NCBI GenBank assembly: GCA_021397845.1
Contig: CM038052.1
Span: 140,683,854-140,747,853, forward strand
DNA from: Areca catechu
Lineage: Eukaryota > Streptophyta > Magnoliopsida > Arecales > Arecaceae
Direction of reading: 5' to 3'
DNA length: 64,000 nucleotides
The notes below the pieces were generated by a model. That model did not search any database. It worked only from the letters and a program-made list of their open reading frames with translations, and was not told the origin of the DNA. Below are positions 23,374-33,958 of the stretch, in pieces (positions within the stretch are counted from its first letter, which is position 1; each line of letters starts with the position of its first letter). A program made the position numbers and the translations under genes.

Positions 23374-23787
23374 CATGAGAGGACCCCGAGGCAAGCCAAA
23401 GTAGAAGACTCGGCCAGAGTAAGCAAGAGGGAGGTAACAAACAAACAACAATACTCAACAACAACAACCAAAACAAAAAAGGGGGAGAGGCCAGAGAGGA
23501 GGGCAAGATCACCTCGGCCATCACCTCTACCAGCTCACTCACACTTTCATACACCATATTCACTACTCCTAGCATGGATCTCATCCAGAGGGGCTCAACC
23601 AGGAGGATATGTTTTCCTGGTTCGTTACTGACTTGATCGTCGGAGTGCACCCGCTAGAATCCCCGGCCCGGGTCATTGACGTTTGTTTTCTTGCAGGTCC
23701 CGAGGCACTGCAGGCATCCCCGGCAGGCGGACGAGCAACCCCCGATGCCATCAGTAGCTATGGGCCATGATGATCCGGGCAGCAACA

Positions 23788-24512
23788 CATACCAAACCAG
23801 AGTTAAACCTAGAGAGCCTATAGTCTGTTAAAGTTTAGGCCCATAGAGTCCAATAAATTTCCTTTGATAGAGATATCTAGTCAAGTCTATTAGGTGTTAG
23901 TTAAGTCCAATAAATTTACAGACCCAATCCACCTGTCCACACATATACTAGCCTCTGCACAGTATATACATCAAATTAGTCAAGAGCTGAACATACTTAA
24001 TGAACTAAATAATAACTTGGCTAATTTCCAAAATAAAGATAAAGATTTTTATGTAGAGAAATATGTGACTGTCAAAGAATTTTCTGCTCGCGAAGCTGGC
24101 CAAGACAAAATAATGAATAGTAGTGGACCCAATGCCTATGTGCCTGAGATATCACATGATTTAGGTATTAGCTCCACTTTCATCATCTCAGACTTTATAA
24201 AGTCTAAGGAGCCAACAATGATACCCAACAAGCCCCTTGAGCCACTCCCGTTCTTTGAGAGAGAACCCACGCTAGAGTGACCACATATAATTTGGTCTTA
24301 TGGTGAGTAAATGATTGAAAGAGCTTTGGATGATCAAGCTATCGATACCCAGGAGAGAGATTATCAGTGATATTTGGTTCGGTGGCAAGGTCAGCCATAA
24401 TTTGAGGACTTGTGAAATGCTGGTGCGGATCTTAAGTGCCACAACCCAAACCCTCCTTGAGCCAAATTGACCCATACTCAACGGGGTTGAGTTCCTCACG
24501 ACCTAAGAGAAT
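23788..24512 (+). pseudogene. Degenerate chromovirus integrase C-terminus and chromodomain (element L)
   Basis: The fragment aligns with the C-terminal part of integrase in E and in the 33959-52997 family. 23894-24280 is open and includes NAYVPEISHDLGISSTFIIS, the linker typical of this group. A decayed chromodomain follows (ALDDQAIDTQERDYQ, then YLVRWQGQP) with several stops. It begins CATACCAAACC, which corresponds to the sequence just after the last integrase-like block in the related elements. So the Tat element seems to have inserted here into L. The LTR of L follows at 24513. Confidence 0.75.
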
Positions 24513-25261
24513 TGGTGGGGACACCAAGAGCAGACATAGATCCCTGGATCCCATATGGTTTAATTATTCATGTGTCAAAGATTTGAAAATTTTGTAATCA
24601 ATTAAGATTGAGTCCTGTAATAAGTTGAGGTTAGTTGATTTGTCTCAACCCTCAACCTAGTCAGTATTTTTATTCCTGTACATCAATTATGAGTCCAGTA
24701 TGAGCCCAATTTTTGTACAAGAGAGGAGGTCACCCTATTTTGGAGTTCCACCAGGCTACATCCTGGAGTTAGAGGCCACTATATCAGCTTAGTGGATTTT
24801 GTGTGACAACCTAGGATCCAAGATGATTCTAGAAACCCAGATTCCTTCAAGATGCCATCCAAATGCCCAAATTCCAGTCCAGATACCATAGCATATTTCC
24901 AAACCAGGGCATCCATGATTCTAGAGGTCCACCTACATCCCAGCCCAAGAAAATCAAGCACAGGCACCAAGCCCAAGCCCTAAAGAAGCAAGATACCATG
25001 GAAAATTTCTGCTACCAGGATACCATGCCACCCTAGCTTCTACGAGGCCCAAGCCCATGCACCAAGCCCCTTTGGGTTAGCCCCTTGCTACCCTTAGAAG
25101 ACCGACATACCCTCCTAGGCATCCTTGAAGTGTTGACCAAGTCCAAGAGGTGTCCTTGTGTGGAATAGTCAAAGCATGAAGGGAGAAGATGTAGACTAGG
25201 TCAAATCCTAACCTAGTTGGGACTTATGCTCCTAATTGTTTTAAGATTTGTTTTTCTAACC

Positions 25262-25266
25262 TAGCT
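25262..25266. repeat. Target-site duplication TAGCT, left copy
   Basis: TAGCT here and at 27554-27558 flank the inverted-repeat unit exactly. The 5 bp size fits LTR-retrotransposon integration. Confidence 0.8.
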
Positions 25267-26120
25267 TGATGGGGGACCCAAAACCCATCTGGGTTTTCTT
25301 CTTTTTCTCCAAGATTTTTTTATTTTATATTACATTTCTTTTATTCTAGCTATTCCACTTATTCCCTTTATTCTCATTTTATTCCATGTTTATCCCCATT
25401 TTATCCTTCTACTATTCTGGTCTTCTTCTTCCTCCAGAAAACTCCCAGAAAACTTCCAAACCTCCATTTTTCTCCATTTTTCTTCCTGTTCGACCACCGG
25501 CGGCCCCCCCACCTTTTTTACTCCCTTGATGTCTACTTAGAAGCTCGTGACGTCGCCGACAACCTCTTCGCCGCCCTCACCGTCGCTCGCCTTTGTGTCC
25601 CTCGACGGCCTCCACCGCTCGGTCGCCGCCCTGCTCTCCCACTTTGCCCCATGCGACCTGGAAATCCCACCTCTACCACCGTCGTTAGCGAGGAGGGTGA
25701 TCATGGCATTATACATGGAGAGGTTAGGAACAAGGCCGCTGTCTCTGACCATGATGTCCTAGAGGGCGAGGGTGCTGGTTTGGATATTCAGCTTGATGAG
25801 AACGTCAAACACGTTGGCGAAGAACTTGAGGCCGGGGAGGCAGTTCTTGGCCTTCATGACCTTAAAGAACTTGTCGGCACCGTGCGCCCTTGCCCGCCAT
25901 ACCCGAGCACCTCTCCAACCTCCATCACTCCCGCCTCCAGTCTTCCATCACTTGTCGTGCTAGCTTCGCCGCCTCCTTCCACTGCCACCTGAGAGGCCAT
26001 CGTCCACTGTTCCTCCGCCCATGACCACGAGATCCCTGTGACTGGAACAACCCAAGGATGCCGTCCATACTCGTGACAGCCGCTGCTGGCCCCCATGATC
26101 CGCTTGATCTGGAAGTCGGG
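25267..26120 (+). repeat. Left arm of the J2 inverted repeat
   Basis: It is the reverse complement of about 26700-27553. Shared landmarks are the TGATGGGGGACCC terminus, the AT-rich run ending near 25480, the GC-rich block from 25495, the PPR fragment, and the ACTGGAACAACCCAAGGATG phrase near 26040. The match fades past CGGGATCGTCGAA near 26120-26130. Confidence 0.8.
25640..25870 (-). pseudogene. Captured pentatricopeptide-repeat (PPR) gene fragment, left arm
   Basis: On the minus strand the fragment reads ALWDIMVRDSGLVPNLSMYN, a typical PPR helix pair with the VPNLSMYNAMI consensus. It is the mirror copy of the fragment at 26950-27145 and is more damaged. PPR proteins bind organellar RNA. 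This piece is only 1-2 repeats long, has no start, and cannot act as a protein. Confidence 0.75.
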
Positions 26121-26198
26121 ATCGTCGAAGTAATTCTCGGTGTGGTCGATCCCATGGTCGTCGCAGATCACCTCCCAGGATTTGGCCACGATCAATGC
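26079..26198 (-). pseudogene. Possible captured beta-tubulin exon fragment
   Basis: On the minus strand residues 15-43 of the frame 26228-25854 read AKSWEVICDDHGIDHTENYF, then DPDFQIKRI. These align with the N-terminal part of plant beta-tubulin, whose known consensus there is AKFWEV(I/V)CDEHGID(H/P)T followed by a DLQLER(I/V) block. The similarity covers about 35 residues and stops after that. It is too short to be functional. The start Met of the longer frame is not the tubulin start. Confidence 0.55.
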
Positions 26199-26402
26199 CA
26201 AAAACCAAACCGAAACCATGCACACCACTCATGAAACGTAACGACTGCTGATCTCCCCTGTTCCACGATCACAAAAGAAGGCTTGCACAGATTTCAGATC
26301 AAACGAACGACACGTTTCTCAAAGGTATAGGATTTAGAATTAATAAAATAAGATAAAATAAAATTTCCATGTATGTCTTGCTTGGTTCCTAAGACTTGTA
26401 AA

Positions 26403-26435
26403 ACTATAAAAAGGCACCCCCCCTCTTGTAATAAA
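26403..26435 (+). promoter_or_regulatory. LTR-type core promoter in J2
   Basis: TATAAAAA (26405-26412) is followed by a C-rich run and CCCTCTTGTAATAAA. Transcription to the right would run into the right arm, so a transcript starting here would not itself contain both arms. Confidence 0.5.
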
Positions 26436-26699
26436 TCAGTTGATGAAATGAATTTTTTAGAGTTTTTCCACTTATTTGTGGTTTTGGGCTAAGGCCCATT
26501 TGCCTTCGTCCTTCGGGACGTTGAGGGGTGTGAGGCCCTAACATCTTCGCTCCAGCGAGAGCGTTGAGGAGCGTGAAGCTGCTCCAAGCCATCAATGTCG
26601 CCGTGCATGATGGCGGGGTGTGATCTTCAACTTATCAGTTCCACCGTGCATGATGATAGGAGGTGATCCCAAATAAGGTCTTCGCTACCAAATTTCGAC

Positions 26700-27553
26700 G
26701 ATCCTGACCTCTAGCTCAAGCAGATAACAGGGGCCAGCAGTGGCCATCACATGCATGGGTAGCATCCTTGGGTTGTTCCAGTCACAGGGATCTCGTGGTC
26801 ATGGGTGGAGGAACAATGGACGATGGCCTCTCAGGTGGCAGTGGAAGGAGGCGGCGGAGCCGACGCGGCAAGTGATGGAAGACTGGAGGTGGGAGTGATG
26901 AAGGTTGGAGAGGTGCTCGGGCATGGCGAGCAGGGGAGCATAGTGCCGTCATGTTCCTTAAGGTCATGAAGGCCAAGAACTGCCTCCCCGGCCTCAAGTT
27001 CTTCGCCAACATGCTTGACGTTCTCATCAAGCTGAATATCCAAACCAGCACCCTTGCCCTCTGGGACATCATGGTCAGAGATAGCAGCCTTGTTCCCAAC
27101 CTCTCCATGTACAATGCCATGATCACCCTCCTCGCTAACGATGGTGGTGGAGGTGGGACTCGTAGGTGCCATGGGGTGGAGCCGGAGAGCGGGCGGCGGC
27201 CGAGCAGTGGAGGCTGTCATGGGACACAGAGGTGAGCAGCAGTGAGGGCAGCAGAGAGGTTGTCGGTGATGTCACGAGCTTCTAAGTAGACATCAAGGGA
27301 GGAAAGAAGGTGGGGGGGGCCGCCGGTGGTCGAATGGGAAGAAAAATGAAGAAAAATGGAGGTTTGGAAGTTTTCTATTTTTTAGACGAAGAAGAAGACC
27401 GGAATAGCAGAGGGATAGAACAGAGATAAACATGGAATAAAACGAGAATAAAGGGAATAAGTGGAATAGCTGAAATAAAAAAAATGTAAAATAAAATAAA
27501 ATAAATATTGGAGAAAAAGAAGAAAACTCGGATGGGTTTCGGGTCCCCCATCA
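26700..27553 (-). repeat. Right arm of the J2 inverted repeat
   Basis: This is the inverted copy of 25267-26120. It includes the better-preserved PPR fragment and ends in the inverted LTR start. Its outermost ~210 bases are duplicated again at 1-212. Confidence 0.8.
26950..27145 (+). pseudogene. Captured PPR gene fragment, right arm
   Basis: The plus-strand frame 26951-27235 reads MFLKVMKAKNCLPGLKFFAN, then LDVLIKLNIQTSTLALWDIM and VRDSSLVPNLSMYNAMITLL. This is about 1.5 pentatricopeptide repeats, with the helix spacing and VPN.SMYNAMI pattern of P-class PPR proteins. Past LANDGG the similarity ends. GC content is high relative to flanks, as expected for a coding exon from a monocot gene. 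It is a transduced fragment and not a gene: no start, no remaining repeats, and an inverted twin at 25640-25870. Confidence 0.8.
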
Positions 27554-27558
27554 TAGCT
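27554..27558. repeat. Target-site duplication TAGCT, right copy
   Basis: It matches 25262-25266. The LTR of element L continues from here. Confidence 0.8.
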
Positions 27559-29454
27559 AGGAGAGGACTTGTAACCCGAGTTTGTAATCTTAGTTAGAGG
27601 ACATGGGAACTTTATAAATACCCCACCCCTCCCCCTCTTGTAAGCAATTTTTATTCATGATATCAAAAAACCTGGTAAATTTATTTGAGCTTGCAAGCTT
27701 GTGTGTTACTTTATTTTTTTTTTTTGTTTGGTTACTATTATTCTTGGCCGAATTCCTTGCTGCCTTGGCATCCTTCCATGCCCTAATTCACTACCAACCA
27801 AGCCTTAACACATCCAAGAAGGAGTGCCCTTGGCTGCCAAGCAAGGAGATCTTCATCAAGATTCAAGCCACCTCCCTTCTAAACCCTAACCTGATTCCTT
27901 CTAAATCTAGTTCCCTTTCATTTTCTTACTTACTATTTCGATTGACCCTTGATGTTTTGCAGGATCTCCAAGGTGTTTCACCTCCCTCGAGGAGGCTTTC
28001 CTTTCCTCCAGCACTGCCCAAATCAGCCATCTAATTAAGGGAACCGAGCTTCATCATTCAGGCTCCAATCAAAGTGCTGTGTGATCTCTTCATCGGACGT
28101 TCTTCAAATCACTGATTGGTAATATCCTTCCCTTCTTTTAATTTCTGATTTGATGAAGATAAGCTATCCTAATCCAAGAGTTTCTCAATTCTCGGATCCT
28201 GGCTATTTCATTATTTTGCATGAGTTATACTGCGATACGATGATTCTTTGCATTGCTTTTATTCTTACTAGTTCTTACTTTATTTTAGGAGTTTAGGCTA
28301 CAAATTAAATTATAAAATTTACAAAAAAATTAGTTTAGTATTTTTCCTACATGATTTGCAATCTTAGAGTCATCCCGCATCACATTAAAATATATCCATT
28401 TCCAAAGGAACTTGAAAATGGTCCCACAAAATCGATCCCCCAAACATCAAAAACTTCAACCACCAAGATTGGATTGAGTGGCATCATGTCTCTCTTGGTA
28501 ATCCAACCCATTTATTGGCATCAAACACAACTTTTATGGTACACATGTGCATCCTTAAATAAATTAGGCCAATAAAATCTACATTGGAGTACTTTGGTAG
28601 CTATCTTCTTGGATGCGAATTGACCACCACATGCTTGATCATGGCAAAATGATAGAATACTTCTAACCACATTATTCAAGACACACCTTCTAATGATCTG
28701 ATTAGGATACTATTCATATAGGTATGGATTATCCCAATTGAAGTACTTCACTTGGGAAAAGAATTTGTGTTTATCCTGAATAGTCCAATGAGAAGGAAAT
28801 ATATTAATGGATAAATAATTTATAATATCAGCATACCATGGTTCAGTGGACATGGACATGAGTTGTTCATCAGGGAAGAATTCGTTAACAAGTAGTTCAC
28901 TAGATGGTGCAATTATGATTTGAGAGAACTAATTAGCTATAGCATTCTCTGTTCTTTTCTTGTCCTTAATTTCTAGGTCAAATCTTGAAGGAGCAAAATC
29001 CATCTTATTAAGCATGCCTTAGCAACTTTCTTTACTAGGAGATGTCTAATGGCTGAGTGGTCAGTATAAACAATAGTGTGTGACCCAACCAAATAAGATC
29101 TAAATTTTTTTAAGGCAAAGACAATGGCTAGGTACTCCTTTTCAGTGGCATGTAATTATGTTATGCATCATTGAAGGTTTTACTTACATAATAATAACTC
29201 TAGGTAACTTGTTAATCCTTTGACCTAAAACTGGACCTATAGCATGATTGGATGCATTGCACATGAGTTCAAAGGGTTCATTCTATATAAGAGGATGAAT
29301 GATACAAGTGGAAATGAGTGTCTTTTTAAGAAATTCAAAAGACTCTAGGCACTCAAGAGTAAACTCAAATTTTTCTTCCTTTGGTAACAGATTTGTCATG
29401 GGCAAGCCACTTTGCTAAAATTGGATATGAACATTCTATAAAATCTAGCATATC

Positions 29455-30078
29455 CTAAAAATGAATGAATTTTTTTGATAGACTTGGGTGGTGGAAGGCT
29501 TGCAATAAGGTCAACTTTGGCTTTACAACTTCCATTCCTTTTTTTGAAACTATATGGCCAAGAACTATACCTTCTCTAACCATAAATTGATATTTTTTCC
29601 AATTAAGAACTAAATGCTTTTCCTTGCATCTTTCTAAAACTAGTCTCAGATGGTTTAAATATTCGAAGAAGCTAGGGCCAAATATAGAAACGTCATCCAT
29701 GAAAAGTTTGAAAAATTATTCAACCATATCAGAAAAAATGCTGATCATACATCTTTGGAAGGTTGCTGGTGCATTACATAACCCAAAGGGCATGTGCCTA
29801 TAAGCAAAGGTTCCAAATGGGTAGGTGAATGTAGTCTTTTCCTGATCTTCAATGGCCATGGGGATCAAGTTATAGCTAGAGTATCTATCAAGAAAATAAT
29901 AAAACTCGTGTCCGGCTAATTTCTCTAACATTTGGTCAAAAAACAGCAAAGGAAAGTGATCTTTCCTTGTTACCCCATTCAATTTTCTAAAGTCTATATA
30001 GACCCTCCATCTTATTTGGGTTCTAGTTGGGGTAAGTTCATTCTGAACCACTATAATTCCAGACTTTTTGGGTACCAC
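29455..30078 (-). pseudogene. Athila reverse transcriptase, better-preserved copy
   Basis: The minus-strand frame 30078-29716 (120 codons) reads from VPKKSGIIVVQNELTP through TFTYPFGTFAYRHMPFGLCN to QRCMISIFSDMVE, all hallmark Athila RT blocks. A stop follows, and the frame 29700-29455 carries MDDVSIFGPSFFEYL (catalytic YxDD variant) and GIVLGHIVSKKG. This copy lacks the extra A that breaks copy 1. The stop between the two frames still prevents activity. Confidence 0.88.
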
Positions 30079-30162
30079 TTATACAGGGCTTACCGACGAA
30101 CTATCAAAAATGGGATAAATAATTCAATTATCAAGTAACTTCAAAATCTCTTTCTTGACTAC

Positions 30163-31796
30163 TGGTGCGGGCACCAGACTCAGAAGAAGACTTCAGAGCT
30201 CCATTTGGATCTCTGATTGACATTGCCCGAGAAATTAGGGTTTGTAATAAAGGTTGACCTGGTCAACCAGTTTATTTATTTTATTTATTTCTTGAGTCAC
30301 CATTTAAATTTTGTTGAGTCATGTTGACTCGGTGCAAGTCCCAATGTGGTTTCAATTTGGTCCAAAATGGTGCCACATTTCTCTTCCAATCAACTCAAGG
30401 TTCAAGCAAGTGGAGGCCACACTCCAAGCCACACGCCCAGCCACACTCCGAGCACACGCCAGAGTCCAGGAGGCGCCATAGAGGCATCCCAGTGTCATGG
30501 TCCCCACATCCAAAGAAGAAAAAATCAAATTGGAGGCTAAATTAAAGGAGGCGCCCACACCTGCCTAATTTACCTAAGCAAAGAAGGAAGAAAACTTCTC
30601 TTGGAGAAGAAATCAAAGAAGGACATCCAACCTACTCCTAATTGAAGTTCAAATCAAAATCAAAGAGCTTAACTTGGAGTGGAAGAAAAGAAGAAATACC
30701 ATAAGAAGAAGAGGACTCCAAATCCAAATCCAACTCCAAAGGAGGTGCCATAAAAGTTCCAAAACAATTCCTTTATGGCCGTCCCAATTTTTTTTGGACT
30801 CTTGGTCGGCCAAGGGAGAGGATTTTCTACCTAATCTAGGGGTTGGAAGAGTTTAGTCCCACATGGGAATTTGTACAAGCTAGGAGAAAATTTTAGGTCT
30901 ATATAATAGACCTCTCTTTGTAACTTTAAAAAATCAATGAAGAAAAATTATTTTTGCTATTCTCTTGTGTTGAGTGACCTAGGTTTCTCTTCTTCCGCAC
31001 TATTCTAAGTGTTGAGCTCCGTGAGGGGGTAATCCGGGTTCCATTGGAGCCTTGAGGAGGTGAGAGATCTCCATCTTTATCCAAAACCCTAGGTTAGCCA
31101 CTTGAAATTCCAAAACCCTAGCCACCTTTCATTATTTTCCATCCACCAAACCCTAGATCCATCCATCTCCCACGGCCTCTCTCTCTCTACAAGTCCAGGC
31201 CGTCCACCTTCATCCAGATCCAGTCCGGCTACTTCAGATCCAGAGCAAGTTCCAAGGAAAATCACATCAGCATCCAGGAGAATCCAGTTTTCAGCAATTT
31301 CGATCTTCAAGTTCATCAACCTGGTAAATCTTTTCCTTGACTCTCTGATTCCATCAATTATTTTTCTTCTCTTCCGGATCTTGAGTTCAGGAGAAGCCAA
31401 CCCGCCAAAGGACCAGTATTGGAGGATCCATTACGAAGATATCCGACTCCGAGGATCCAACAATCTGCTCGGGAGAGTTCTTCCACCAAAATCTGTGAAG
31501 ATCATTGTCTGGTTAGATAAACCTTCCCTTCTCTTTATTTCTGTTTTGTTGAAAGCTCGGAGTGAAACCCTAGGTCTGGGAGTTTCTCAACCCCCAGCGA
31601 TCCGTTGCTTGTAAACTACTCTGATAATTTAGTTTCCTTAAAATTGTGCTTTCAATTATCATATTAGTATCTTTCAATGTTAGGTTAACTTTTCTTTGAT
31701 TTGAAGCCAACTTCTACAAACCTATAAAAACAACAAAAAAAAATTATTTAATCTTAATTTACTTCCGCATCGCATCCCTTTATTTGTTCTGCATCA
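30163..31796 (+). mobile_element. Solo LTR of the chromovirus E family
   Basis: The LTR starts TGGTGCGGGCACCAG and ends TTCTGCATCA. It is flanked by ACTAC at 30158-30162 and 31797-31801. Its first ~90 bases match the LTR start of the element at 14585-23368 (opposite strand), and its end, near 31570-31796, matches that LTR's U5. No internal region remains, so it arose by LTR-LTR recombination after insertion. It is absent from Athila copy 1, so it arrived after the segmental duplication. The frame 31102-31614 is LTR sequence and not a gene. The TATA-like TATATAATAG lies near 30899. Confidence 0.92.
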
Positions 31797-32196
31797 ACTA
31801 CTTCCTTCTTGGCTAGGTTTAATCTTTTTTTGGCATCATTAGTTGGTTTAGCCTCTTCCTTTAGGTGCATCCTATGTTAAACTATGGAAGGGCTTATTCC
31901 CTTAATGTTTACCATGGTCTAGCCTATTGCTTCTCAATTTTCTCTCAAAATAATTAATAGCTCCTCCTCTTGTTTAGGATTTAGGTCTGAGGCAATAATT
32001 ATAGGCAAGTTTTTCTTCTGGACCTAAATATGTAGACTTAAGGTGCTTGGAGAGGGATTTTAATTCTAATTTGGATGCTTCATCTATTGATGGCTTGGTT
32101 GATGATTTAGCCATTTCCATGAATGTTTTAGTAGGAGACTCCCATCTCTGGATGTTTTTATTATCTCCAAGTATTTTATCTATGCTTAGTGGATTC

Positions 32197-32634
32197 TTAT
32201 TCCAAATTAAATATGTTTATCTCAATAGTCATGTTCCCAAATGATAACTTCATAAGTCCATTTTGATAATTGATTTCAACATTAGCAGTAGCTAGGAATG
32301 GACTTCCTAAAATAACTAGGATATGACCCTTAGGATTTAATACTAGTTCAGTCTCCAAAATGATGAAATCTATAGGAAAGATAAAATTGCCAACCTTAAT
32401 TAGGACATCCTCTACCATTCCTTTAGGGATCCTAAAGGATCGGTCTACTAATTATAATGTGATCCCTGTTGGCTGAAGTTTTCTCAATCCTAATTTTTCA
32501 TAAACTGTATAGGGTAGAATATTTATACTAGCCCCCAAATCAAGTATGGCCTTCTCAGTGTGGGTTTCTCTGATGACACATGAAACTGTTGGAGATCTTG
32601 GATCCTTATATTTTATGGGCATGTGACTTAACAA
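32197..32634 (-). pseudogene. Athila protease fragment, copy 2
   Basis: This is the twin of 3211-3648 with a single visible amino-acid difference (YTVYEKL against YSVYEKL). DLGASINILPY marks the catalytic region and ILGSPFLATAN the end of the domain. The same stop divides the two frames. Confidence 0.8.
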
Positions 32635-33086
32635 GTATGAGCTTACACTCGCTGCTAAGAAAGCTCTCTTGGTACATTAGTGGTCCTTTTCTTGGTATAA
32701 AGATCTTTTAAGAATTTGGCATATATTGGAACATGTTGGATCATGTCTAGTAGATGAATATTTACTTAAACTTGCTTAAATATCTCTAATATTTTATTTA
32801 AATGTTCTAATTATTTATAGACCTTAATCAATTTGGAAAAGGAGCTCTAGAAATTATGGGCACCTGGTTTGGTGTACTATTAGTTTTCGAAGCTTGAGTT
32901 TGTATGGTAGGATGTTCATTGGGTGGCTCAACTGGCTCAGTAGTTAAGTCCTCTCTATTGTCAAATGTACCTACCTTATTATCCACTTATTTTCTTAATC
33001 TTAAAGAGTGAATATTATTCACTTGATTAACTTGGTTTCCTTGGGATGGTCGACCATTTTGGCTTCTTGGGTTAGGTTCAGGTAGG

Positions 33087-33234
33087 CTAGGCAGCCTACC
33101 TCATTCTCTTTCATTAATGGCAAATGCTAGCCTACCTCATTCACTTTCATTAATGGTAGATGCTAGCCTACCTCGTTCACTTTCATTAATGCCTAGACTA
33201 CCTCATTCTCTTTCATCAATGGTAGATGCTAGCT
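33087..33234. repeat. Short tandem repeat, ~45 bp unit, copy 2
   Basis: It is the same array as 4098-4245, in the gag/linker region of the second Athila copy. Confidence 0.75.
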
Positions 33235-33958
33235 GACCCACTTGTATTTTCACGCACGCTATGGCCTGGGAGTTTGAATTTAGGAGTTAGCCTGCGGTTT
33301 GTATATAATTACTTAGTGCAGCATTGGTGTTAGCATTGGATTTAGCCAGGTCTTCCAGGCTTATCTCTAAAGAACTTAATTTCTTATCATTGTTATTGAA
33401 GCCTGGTGCTGATAGGTTGTTCTTCATAGGGTTAGGCCTTATGTTTTATTGATTGAAGCTAGGACCACCTACATTTTGATTCTGTGACCATGAGAAATTT
33501 GGATGATTCTTCTATCCTAGGTTATAAGTGGGTGCGTAGGGATTGTTCATGGGTCTCTAGTATGTGGCATTCACCTGTGCACATCCATTCTCTATTGGGT
33601 TCATTTGGATGGGACATTCCTCAAGGACATGGTCTGGTGCACTACATCCATTGCATATAGGTGCAGATACTTGGTTCACACTAGCTAGTCTCTGAAGTTC
33701 TAAGGCCTTTAATCCACATGTTAAGGTTGCAATTTTGGCCTCTGTAGCTATAGAAGTCTGAATTTGGTGTATTCCACCTCTTGAAGGTGTGGATCTTTCT
33801 GGTTCCCTAGTTATTTTCCATTGTAAGTTCTTTTCAGCTAGGTCTTCTAGAAATTATCTGGCTTCATTGGGTTCTTTATACATAAACTGACCCTGGCACA
33901 TGGACTCTAGCATGGTTCACGAATTTAAATCTAAACCTTCATAAATTATTTAGGATAG

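Larger units (their letters stand above)
13758..23787 (+). mobile_element. 3' LTR of the Tat element, split by the chromovirus at 14585-23368
   Basis: The LTR begins TGAGGTGATTGG after the polypurine tract, runs to 14584, and resumes at 23369 after the nested element and its GACAG duplication. It ends GGGCAGCAACA at about 23787. Its reconstructed length is about 1.24 kb. The second part contains TTTTCTTGCAGGTCCCGAGG, which resembles a splice acceptor or U5 end. CATAC follows at 23788 and may be its target duplication; the partner copy is lost on the left. Open frames in 13700-14600 are not recognised proteins. Confidence 0.65.
25267..27553. mobile_element. Inverted-repeat LTR-like unit J2 with captured gene fragments
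   Basis: The unit starts TGATGGGGGACCC, ends with the exact complement GGGTCCCCCATCA, and is flanked by TAGCT. Its left ~850 bases recur in reverse complement as its right ~850 bases, at roughly 90% identity by eye. Between the arms lie about 600 bases that include an LTR-like core promoter (TATAAAAA at 26405-26412) and one CTTCGGGACGTTGAGG motif. Each arm carries a PPR-gene fragment, and the inner part carries a possible beta-tubulin fragment. The start and the promoter resemble J1 (5398-6881). It therefore looks like an LTR whose 3' part was replaced by an inverted copy of its own 5' part. Confidence 0.8.
24513..28350 (+). mobile_element. 3' LTR of element L, split by the inverted-repeat unit 25267-27553
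   Basis: The LTR begins TGGTGGGGACACC after AGAGAAT, runs to 25266, and resumes at 27554 after a TAGCT duplication. The TATA box TTATAAATACCCC is near 27612 and CCCTCTTGTAAG follows. With the insert removed it is about 1.55 kb, similar to the other LTRs. The right edge is provisional (CCTACA, about 28350), where Athila sequence begins. The right half recurs at 213-1008. The frame 27657-28034 is not a recognised protein. Confidence 0.65.
28351..33958 (-). pseudogene. Athila-type Ty3/gypsy gag-pol remnant, copy 2
   Basis: Same order and same lesions as 1009-4633, but interrupted by a solo LTR (30163-31796) and extending further into gag. On the minus strand the gag part (33950-33600) includes a zinc-knuckle-like ICNGCSAPDHVLEECP. 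The linker and 45 bp repeats follow, then protease (32634-32197), RT (31797 leftward, then 30162-29455), RNase H traces and the integrase start (EVFDVWGIDFVGPF near 28440). The right end is cut at 33958 by the insertion of the element starting at 33959. Confidence 0.85.

Noticed and set aside
26951..27235. A functional PPR gene
   Set aside because: Only about 1.5 repeats are present, there is no start context, the frame loses similarity after LANDGG, and an inverted twin lies at 25640-25870 inside a mobile unit.
25267..27553. Interpretation as a Pack-MULE DNA transposon (long inverted termini, captured exons)
   Set aside because: The flanking duplication is 5 bp, not the 8-11 bp usual for MULEs. 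The ends are TG...CA, and the related unit 5398-6881 has the same start and promoter but no long inverted termini. An LTR origin fits better.
31102..31614. A 170-residue open frame as a gene
   Set aside because: It lies wholly inside a solo LTR and has no similarity to known proteins.
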